A stretch of 64,000 nucleotides of DNA from Nitrospirota bacterium (GTDB taxonomy: Bacteria; Nitrospirota; Nitrospiria; Nitrospirales; Nitrospiraceae), in the NCBI GenBank assembly GCA_040757595.1, contig JBFLWP010000016.1, positions 1 to 64,000 of the forward strand, read 5' to 3'. Every line of letters begins with the position of its first letter. Within the stretch, counting starts at the first letter, position 1. Below, piece by piece: positions 58,488-64,000 of the stretch. A program made the translations under genes and the position numbers. The notes under the pieces were generated by a model. It was not told where the DNA came from. It searched no databases and was given only the letters and a program-made list of their open reading frames with translations.

Positions 58488-60001
58488 CCGCTGCGCGGCT
58501 TCACAGAGGAAGAGGACTGCATCGTGCCGCACTGGCCTGGCTGGCCCTGGCCGGCTGCGTCCAGGGGCCGGACTACCAGAAGCCCGCCGTCGAGGTGCCC
58601 CAGGCCTGGGACGCGATGGGCGCGGGGCTGGCCCAGCCGGGCGTGCCGGTTTCCGCCGACAAGGTGCCGGAGGCCCGCTGGTGGCTGGAATTCCAGGACG
58701 AGGAGCTCAACGGTCTCATCGAGCGGGCCCTGATTGCCAACCACGACGTGCGACGGGCCGCCTCGCGCGTCATGGAGGGACGGGCCACGATGGTCGCGGC
58801 CGGCGCCGGCCTCTACCCGCAGGTCAACGTGCAGGGCGCCTATTCGCGCATCGAGATTTCCCGGAACACGCTGGCCGGGCTCGGCCTGGCCTCGGGCGGC
58901 GGCGCCTCGCCGCAGACCTTCGCCACGCCGGGCAAGGGCTTCGACCTCTATAACGCGCCCGCCGACCTGCGCTGGGAGTTGGACCTCTGGGGCCGCATCC
59001 GCCGCGGGATGGAAGCGGCTTCGGCCGAGGCCGATGCGCTGGAGCAGGACCGCCGCGCCGTCGTCCTGTCCCTGATCAGCGACCTGGGCCAGGCCTACTT
59101 CCGCCTCCGCGAGCTGGACGAGCAGATCACGATCGCCGAGAAGAACCTGGCCCTGCGGAAAGACTCGTTGGGCATCATCCAGACCCGCGCCTCCGTCGGC
59201 CTCGCGTCCGAGCTGGACGTGAAGCGGGCCGAGGTGCTGGTGGCCGAGAGCGCCGCGCAGATTCCGGAATTCAGGCGGCTGCGCGAGGTCGAGCTCCACC
59301 ACATCGAGGTCCTGTGCGGCGCGCGGCCGGGCACGCTTGCCTTGCTTCCCAAGCCGCTCCGCCACGTGGTCGTGCAGCCGGAGATTCCGGTCGGGCTCCC
59401 GTCTCAATTGCTCGAGCGGCGGCCCGACATCCTGCAGGCGGAGCAGACCCTCGTCGCGGCCAACGCGCGCATCGGAGAGGCCCGCGCCTATTTCTTCCCG
59501 CGCCTCTCGATCACGGGGCAGGGCGGGGTCCAGAGCGTGGACTTCCGCAACTGGTTCTCCTCCAACAGCCAGACCTACAGCATCGGGCCGTCCGTCACGC
59601 TTCCGATCTTCCTGGGCGGGACCAACGTGGCCCGCCTGGATGCGGCCGAGGCACGCTATGCGCAGATGCTGGAAGCCTATCAGCAGACCATCCTGAACGC
59701 GTTCCGAGAGGTCGCCGACCTGCTGGTCTCGATCCGGAACCGGACCGACCAGCGGGAGCAGCAGCGCCTACAAGTCCAGGCGGCGCAGACCGCACTGGAG
59801 CTGGCGCAAGTCCGGTATAAGGAGGGGCTCGTGACCTACCTGGACGTGCTGGAAGCGGAGCGGACGATGCTGAACGCCGAGCTCCAACTCGTGCAGACCG
59901 AGCGGGCCAGGCTGGCCGACATGGTGGGCCTCTTCAAAGCCCTGGGCGGCGGATGGGAGCTCGAACAGCCGGTCGTGTCTTCGGTGACACAGCCTGGGTG
60001 A
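58484..60001 (+). CDS. Outer-membrane efflux lipoprotein (NodT/TolC family)
   Basis: 505 residues: signal with a lipobox-like LALAGC (LAWLALAGCVQGPDYQKP), then two homologous helical halves of an outer-membrane channel (QAYFRLRELDEQITIAEKNLALRKDSL and ALELAQVRYKEGLVTYLDVLEAERTML). It completes the tripartite exporter made by the four genes upstream. It could also serve the second RND pump, which lacks its own channel. Confidence 0.92.
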   Translation: MTAARLHRGRGLHRAALAWLALAGCVQGPDYQKPAVEVPQAWDAMGAGLAQPGVPVSADKVPEARWWLEFQDEELNGLIERALIANHDVRRAASRVMEGRATMVAAGAGLYPQVNVQGAYSRIEISRNTLAGLGLASGGGASPQTFATPGKGFDLYNAPADLRWELDLWGRIRRGMEAASAEADALEQDRRAVVLSLISDLGQAYFRLRELDEQITIAEKNLALRKDSLGIIQTRASVGLASELDVKRAEVLVAESAAQIPEFRRLREVELHHIEVLCGARPGTLALLPKPLRHVVVQPEIPVGLPSQLLERRPDILQAEQTLVAANARIGEARAYFFPRLSITGQGGVQSVDFRNWFSSNSQTYSIGPSVTLPIFLGGTNVARLDAAEARYAQMLEAYQQTILNAFREVADLLVSIRNRTDQREQQRLQVQAAQTALELAQVRYKEGLVTYLDVLEAERTMLNAELQLVQTERARLADMVGLFKALGGGWELEQPVVSSVTQPG

Positions 60002-60014
60002 TTGGATTTCCCCC

Positions 60015-60482
60015 TCATTTCACGGGGCTGCCCAGGACGCACCAGACGCGTCGCGTGCCGGACTTCTGGTCGGTGACCGCCTCGCCCGAGAAGAAGCTCA
60101 CCTGCCAGGCCACGATGTCGTCGGTGGGCGACGGGGTGGCGGTCCAGTAAATGGCGGACTTGATGTTCGAGAAGGGATGGTTCTTGGGCAGGGCGGGATC
60201 CTTCTGCTCCGGATCAATGAGGCTCTTGAGCTCGTCCACCGTCGGCGCCCGCCAGCCGGTCTTGCCGCCGACCGTCTTCGCCGCGCACCGTTCCACCGAG
60301 CGGCTCCAGACGTCGTGCTCCAGATCCGGGGCCCGCTCCCAGATCAGGCCGGTCTGAGCGTCCTTCACCCCCGCCCCGTCCAGCACGAGCGCGAACCGCT
60401 CGGCCGCTGAGACCACGGCCTGAAGGCAGCACACCGCCAGGATACTCAGACTGACGAAGCACGCCCTAGTTGACATCTCCAT
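60015..60482 (-). CDS. Secreted DUF1566-domain protein
   Basis: 155 residues: signal peptide, then DUF1566 features (VKDAQTGLIWERAPD, KTGWRAPTVDELKSLIDPEQ and IYWTATPSP...RRVWCVLG), a C-type lectin-like fold found in secreted or surface proteins. Function unknown. It converges with the exporter operon with 13 bases between the ends. Confidence 0.85.
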   Translation of the reverse strand: MEMSTRACFVSLSILAVCCLQAVVSAAERFALVLDGAGVKDAQTGLIWERAPDLEHDVWSRSVERCAAKTVGGKTGWRAPTVDELKSLIDPEQKDPALPKNHPFSNIKSAIYWTATPSPTDDIVAWQVSFFSGEAVTDQKSGTRRVWCVLGSPVK

Positions 60483-60760
60483 TGTCCTCCAGCGCCTTCC
60501 GCACCGTCATTGGCCCCTTCATCAGCCAGACCATAGACCATGTTTCCGCATCGAATTTGAACCTTCGACGCCCGCAGTATAAGTCTCCATACCCTGCTCG
60601 GCAAGAACGCTTAGGCAGCCGGTTCTTCCGATATCGTTTTCCGGGCTACACGCCGGACGAGTACGCGCGCAAACGCGAGGAGCTCGGGATCGCGCGGACG
60701 GCCTGCGAAGAAGGGATCGCCCTGGTGGGAGAGCCCGCTGGATCGTAAGCTTGAGGATCG
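60483..60760. other. Region with a possible gene remnant
   Basis: 278 bases between two minus-strand genes. The forward strand has a frame ending FPGYTPDEYARKREELGIAR and then a stop at 60746-60748, which looks like the 3' end of a decayed gene; I cannot name it. No clear terminator or promoter is seen. Confidence 0.3.
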
Positions 60761-61132
60761 TCAAGGCACACACAGGAGCCGCTTCACCAATCCGTCGAGC
60801 AGCGGCACATAATTGGGGAGCCGGTGAAAGACCGACTTGGCCACTTGCTCGTCATAGGTGTGGGCCGTCCGGTTGCGATCCTCCAACATGGCGAGCCACC
60901 CCTGCTCGTCCGTAATCCAGCCGCTTTTGAAGGCCAGCTTCAAGCAGCCTTTCGGTGATTGACAATCAAGCCCCTCTTCCCGCGCCCGCTCCTGTACGGC
61001 CTTCCAGGCCAGTTCAAAACAAAACTCGAAGCGCTGGATCGCGGCGTCGCGACTGATGTCCGTCTCTGGAACCTCCAGCGCATCGCGGAGCCGGGCGACC
61101 GACGTCCGCAAGCTCTCCAGTCGGACCGTCAC
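60761..61132 (-). CDS. HEPN-type nucleotidyltransferase partner (HI0074-like)
   Basis: 123 residues, all helical. The family features FEFCFELAWKAVQE and EDRNRTAHTYDE (the R-x-x-x-x-H pattern of HEPN proteins) are visible. Such proteins pair with minimal nucleotidyltransferases; many HEPN/MNT pairs are toxin-antitoxin modules. Its start overlaps the stop of the MNT gene by ATGA. Confidence 0.87.
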   Translation of the reverse strand: MTVRLESLRTSVARLRDALEVPETDISRDAAIQRFEFCFELAWKAVQERAREEGLDCQSPKGCLKLAFKSGWITDEQGWLAMLEDRNRTAHTYDEQVAKSVFHRLPNYVPLLDGLVKRLLCVP

Positions 61133-61455
61133 AATCTGACCCCGTGCCGCAGGACCTCTTCCTTGAGCCGCGCCCCGACCGCGCTCAGGTCCACCAAGTC
61201 CACCTCGTAGAGCGTCGGCAATTCCTCCACCGCTTCGCGCAGGACCGCCAGTTGATCGGGTGGGATCAGGCGACCGGTCGAAACCGCAATGTCGAGGTCA
61301 GAGTGGGGCTGCGCTCGGCCTCCCGGCCATGAGCCGAACCACAGCACGGCCGCCTCGTGACCCAGGATTTTTCTCGCAAGTCGGGCGACTTCCTGCGCCA
61401 CCTCGGTCGCCCGGCTCGCGACTTCGAGTTGCACGGTGCGGGACAGCTCAACCAT
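61129..61455 (-). CDS. Minimal nucleotidyltransferase (MNT), partner of the HEPN gene
   Basis: 108 residues. The nucleotidyltransferase motif reads FGSWPGGRAQPHSDLDIAV, with the two catalytic Asp of SDLDIAV intact and a further Asp in YEVDLVDL. In known type VII systems the MNT enzyme adenylylates the HEPN toxin and silences it. Here MNT comes first, as in HI0073/HI0074. Confidence 0.87.
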   Translation of the reverse strand: MVELSRTVQLEVASRATEVAQEVARLARKILGHEAAVLWFGSWPGGRAQPHSDLDIAVSTGRLIPPDQLAVLREAVEELPTLYEVDLVDLSAVGARLKEEVLRHGVRL

Positions 61456-61520
61456 CGGCTCCTCTTTCGTCAGCGCGCGGCATCAGTCTACTCCTAGCCG
61501 CGCGCCAGTCAAGAGATTCC

Positions 61521-62501
61521 CTAATGGACCGAAAACGGGATCGGTGCGAACGTCAGGACGAAGATCGCCAGCGCGAACCAGCCGACCCAGACGCGGGTCC
61601 GGCCCAGCGCGGCGTGCGGATCTATGACCGGCGGGTGGGTCAACCCCAGCATCCCCGCCATGCCGGCCCAGAGGAACCAGCCGGGCCAGCCGATGAAGCC
61701 GAGCACCAGCAGCACCGGCACGATCGCGAGCGCCATCGTCCGCTGCCGCTCCCCCCAGAGGGCGTAGGCCACGTGACCGCCGTCCAGTTGCCCGATCGGA
61801 ATCAGGTTCAGCGACGTCACGAAGAGCCCGAACCAGGCGGCGAAGCCGACCGGGTGGAGGACCACGTCGTAGCCCTCCGGCACGGAGCCGAGCACCAGCC
61901 AGGAGACGAGCTGCAGCAGCAACGGCTCGCCGAGGTGGATCCCGAAGGCCCGCTCGTTCTCCACGATCGTGGAGAGCTCGAGCCCGACGACCAGCGCCGC
62001 GACCGCCACGACGAACCCGGCGATCGGTCCGGCCACGCCGATGTCGAACAGCGCCTTCCGGTTCAGGATCGGGCTGCGCATGCGGATGATCGCGCCGAAG
62101 GTGCCGATGAAATGCGGCGGGCCGGGGATGAACAGGGGCAGGGAGGCCGGCACCCGGTGGATGCGCGACAAGATGTAGTGCCCCAACTCGTGCGTGACCA
62201 GGATCGCGAGCAGCGTGCCCGCGAACGGAATCCCCTTGAGCAGGGCCGACGGGTCTTCCAGCAGGAACTGCCAGGCCCCCTGCATCGGCGCGGTTCTCGT
62301 CGCGTAGGCCCCGGCCCAGAGGGTGGTGAAGACAGTGGCCAGGAACAGGCAGAGCGGCAGGGTCCGGTCGGAGAAGCGCCGGCGCGGCCTTTCGGGCTCG
62401 ACCGGCATCGCAGGCGGCGCCTGGTCCAGATCCAGAATCTCAATCCGGCGGATGTCCCGATCCTCGTCCATGTCGCGTTCCCATTCTCGGCTGTTCGCCA
62501 T
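61521..62501 (-). CDS. Site-2-protease-like M50 membrane peptidase
   Basis: About 326 residues with several helices. The zinc motif is THELGHYILS and the second motif NLIPIGQLDGGHVAYAL supplies the Asp ligand. Such proteases cut membrane-embedded regulators, for example anti-sigma factors. The start is uncertain: ATG 62501 or 62471; the cytoplasmic N-terminus before the first helix is variable. Confidence 0.88.
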   Translation of the reverse strand: MANSREWERDMDEDRDIRRIEILDLDQAPPAMPVEPERPRRRFSDRTLPLCLFLATVFTTLWAGAYATRTAPMQGAWQFLLEDPSALLKGIPFAGTLLAILVTHELGHYILSRIHRVPASLPLFIPGPPHFIGTFGAIIRMRSPILNRKALFDIGVAGPIAGFVVAVAALVVGLELSTIVENERAFGIHLGEPLLLQLVSWLVLGSVPEGYDVVLHPVGFAAWFGLFVTSLNLIPIGQLDGGHVAYALWGERQRTMALAIVPVLLVLGFIGWPGWFLWAGMAGMLGLTHPPVIDPHAALGRTRVWVGWFALAIFVLTFAPIPFSVH

Positions 62502-62514
62502 CCTTGCCCCGTTA

Positions 62515-62555
62515 CGAGTGACCAATGACGAGTGGCCGACGACGCTCCTCTTTCA
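62515..62555. repeat. Weak repeat-like spacer
   Basis: GAGTGACCAATGACGAGTGG and CTTTCACGCC units resemble the dispersed spacer families, with only partial inverse matching. It lies between the M50 gene and the HTH-MBL gene and overlaps the last bases of the latter. Confidence 0.35.
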
Positions 62556-63395
62556 CGCCTCAGCGGCAAACGGATTGTGGGCCGCTTCCTCCCGCACCGT
62601 GGTCGCCGGCCCGTGGCCCGGCAGGAGGACCGTCTGCTCCGGCAGCGTCAGCACCCGCCGCCGCACCGACTCCAGGTGGGCCGGATAGAGTGAGAAGGGG
62701 TTGGCGCGGCCGATGGAGCCGGCGAACAGGGTGTCCCCCACCAAGCAGAGGGCCCGAGCGCCGTTCTCCACGCGATAGCAGATGCCGCCGGGCGTGTGGC
62801 CGGGCGTGGTCATGCACCGCACCGTCAGCCGTCCCACGGGGATGGCCCGCCCGTCTTCGGCCGTCACGACCAGGTCACGCGGCGGACGCCAGGAGAGCAG
62901 GCTCAGGTCCGCCTGCCCAATATACACCGGCACTCGACGGTGCTGCAGAATCACGTCCAGCCCCTCGGCATGGTCGGCATGGCCGTGCGTCAAGCAGACG
63001 GCCTTGAGCGCGAGTTCGTTCCGGTCCAGGACCTCCAGCATCGCCTCCGCGTTGTAGGCCGTGTCCACGAAGACCGCTTCGCCCCCGTCGTGCAGGACGT
63101 AGCCCTTGACCGCGTAGCCGCCGACCGAGCCGTGGACGGTCGTGACCTCGCCCGTTGCCTCCGGAACCGGCGCGGGCGTCCAGCCCTCGACGATCTTCGC
63201 CAGCGACTCGCTCCGAAGCCCGAGCGCCGAGGCGAGGGCCTGGACTTCGCTCCTGGTCGGCAGCCGTCCGCCCCGCTCCAGCACCGTCAGGTCGCCGGCC
63301 TGGAGGCCGGTCCTCTGGGCCAGGTCGCCCACCGACAGACCTTGCCCCGTCCGGGCCTTCTTCACGATGTCGCAGAAGTCGTCCTCGAGTGGCAT
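62553..63395 (-). CDS. HTH (Xre-type) fused to a metallo-beta-lactamase-fold hydrolase
   Basis: 280 residues. Residues 1-70 form an Xre-like HTH (ARTGQGLSVGDLAQRTGLQAGDLTVLERGG). Residues 90-270 form a glyoxalase II-like MBL domain with LTHGHADHAEG, TTPGHTPGG, LVGDTLF and the final LLPGHGP. The metal ligands are complete, so the enzyme part should be active on a thioester or similar substrate. HTH plus MBL in one chain may be a ligand-sensing regulator. Confidence 0.9.
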   Translation of the reverse strand: MPLEDDFCDIVKKARTGQGLSVGDLAQRTGLQAGDLTVLERGGRLPTRSEVQALASALGLRSESLAKIVEGWTPAPVPEATGEVTTVHGSVGGYAVKGYVLHDGGEAVFVDTAYNAEAMLEVLDRNELALKAVCLTHGHADHAEGLDVILQHRRVPVYIGQADLSLLSWRPPRDLVVTAEDGRAIPVGRLTVRCMTTPGHTPGGICYRVENGARALCLVGDTLFAGSIGRANPFSLYPAHLESVRRRVLTLPEQTVLLPGHGPATTVREEAAHNPFAAEA

Positions 63396-63401
63396 GGGTC
63401 C

Positions 63402-63495
63402 AAGAGCCGATGGCTGATGGCCTATAGCTTATGGCCCGTCCCAACTGAAAGAAACACTCCGACCATATGCCATGAGCTATACGCTATAAGCTCTT
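63402..63495. repeat. Dispersed palindrome, 'ATAGCTTATGGC' family
   Basis: Arms 63402-63434 and 63463-63495, 33 bases each. They match throughout when purine and pyrimidine exchanges are allowed (unit GCYRATRGC), with 22 or more exact matches. The loop is 28 bases. It is a third palindrome family, distinct from the CGTGAG and CATCACCC types. Confidence 0.7.
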
Positions 63496-63515
63496 CAAGC
63501 TTTCCTTCCAGGCGC

Positions 63516-63995
63516 TCACCATCCCCGGATCCACGTCACGAGCAGGACGGAGCGGAGGTTCCTGGCCTTGAAGGCCTTGATCTCTTTCAGCATCAGCGAG
63601 GCCGCCTCCTCGTGCGCCACGCCGCCGACGCCCGTGCCCATCCCCGGAATCGCCACGGTGGCCAGCCCCCGCTCGTCGGCCAGCTTCAAGGCCGCCCTCG
63701 TGGCCTTGGCCACGTTCTCCGCCGGAATCCGCACGGCCGGCTCCGGCATCGTCGGCGCATGGATGATGCCCTGGAACTTCGTCTTCCCGCCCGTCGTCAG
63801 CACCGCGCTTCCGACCGGGATCGGGGCGAGCCGCCGCGCTTCCGCCTCCACCTCCGGCCCGGCCGCCCGCTTGATCACGCCCGCCACGCCGCCCCCCATG
63901 ATCCCGCGGCTGTTGGCCGCGTTCACGACCGCCTGCGCGTCGGCCTCCAGAATGCTGCCGTGAACGACGACGATGTGGAGGAGGTCGGTGCCCAT
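63516..63995 (-). CDS. Macro-domain protein (ADP-ribose-binding)
   Basis: 159 residues, complete. Macro-domain motifs: VVNAANSRGIMGGGVAGVIKRAAG, PVGSAVLTTGG, and VAIPGMGTGVGGVAHEEAA. It binds ADP-ribose or removes ADP-ribose from proteins or nucleic acids. It is probably part of the same minus-strand group, separated from the HTH-MBL gene by a palindromic spacer. Confidence 0.88.
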   Translation of the reverse strand: MGTDLLHIVVVHGSILEADAQAVVNAANSRGIMGGGVAGVIKRAAGPEVEAEARRLAPIPVGSAVLTTGGKTKFQGIIHAPTMPEPAVRIPAENVAKATRAALKLADERGLATVAIPGMGTGVGGVAHEEAASLMLKEIKAFKARNLRSVLLVTWIRGW

Positions 63996-64000
63996 CTGGT

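Overview
The window is GC-rich, densely packed bacterial chromosome. Gene content suggests a Gram-negative respiratory bacterium: two heavy-metal RND pumps, several lipoproteins, an Mla-type lipid transporter, a Rieske/cytochrome b complex with many small c-type cytochromes, and a sulfide:quinone oxidoreductase. Gene style, operon packing and the many degenerate palindromic 'CGTGAGACGTGAAACG'-type spacers resemble Nitrospira and relatives (phylum Nitrospirota). That assignment is inferred from general knowledge, because no rRNA or marker gene lies in the window.

Layout. 1-5.6 kb: a Cus-like RND operon (outer-membrane factor, adaptor, pump). 5.7-7.3 kb: small lipoproteins, a half-size TSUP permease and a cytochrome c. 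7.6-18.4 kb: a Cache/PAS histidine kinase, a Na+/Ca2+-type antiporter, a P-type ATPase fused in frame to an RND adaptor, and a second heavy-metal RND pump. 18.5-20.6 kb: a secreted TPR protein and a DUF488 protein. 20.7-26.2 kb: a HlyD / double-ATPase / two-permease ABC exporter (YbhGFSR type). 26.3-29.9 kb: an MlaE-MlaF-MlaD lipid transporter with a PqiC-like lipoprotein. 30-41.2 kb: a redox region with OsmC proteins, SQR, TSUP permease, Rieske protein, a cytochrome b-c fusion, several cytochromes c, a hemerythrin, an ECF-type sigma factor with its zinc-finger partner, and a cupredoxin. 41.2-44.6 kb: a lower-GC island with a BglII-like restriction-modification pair and an IS element with a frameshifted transposase. 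44.7-52.8 kb: a secreted protein, an M20 dipeptidase, a phage-type HTH regulator facing a consensus sigma-70 promoter and a possible terminated small RNA, a CheY-like regulator, and a 14-repeat WD40/caspase-like protein. 52.9-60 kb: a GAF/AAA+ sigma-54 activator followed by a MacAB/Dev-type tripartite exporter operon that has a sigma-54-like promoter. 60-64 kb: a DUF1566 protein, an MNT/HEPN pair, an M50 protease, an HTH-metallo-beta-lactamase fusion and a macro-domain protein.

How the genes work together. The redox region can be read as sulfide oxidation (SQR) feeding quinol to a Rieske/cytochrome b-c complex and on to small periplasmic cytochromes. The sigma-54 activator sits directly upstream of the exporter it probably controls.

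The most unusual signal is a set of dispersed imperfect palindromes in several sequence families. They lie between genes, inside genes in frame (histidine kinase, P-type ATPase, probably an adaptor and an ABC ATPase) and even provide stop codons. One pair of arms flanks a four-helix-bundle (S23/IVS-type) gene inserted between the Rieske and cytochrome b genes. This recalls the in-frame palindromic elements of Rickettsia and may be a mobile system that has not been described in this lineage.
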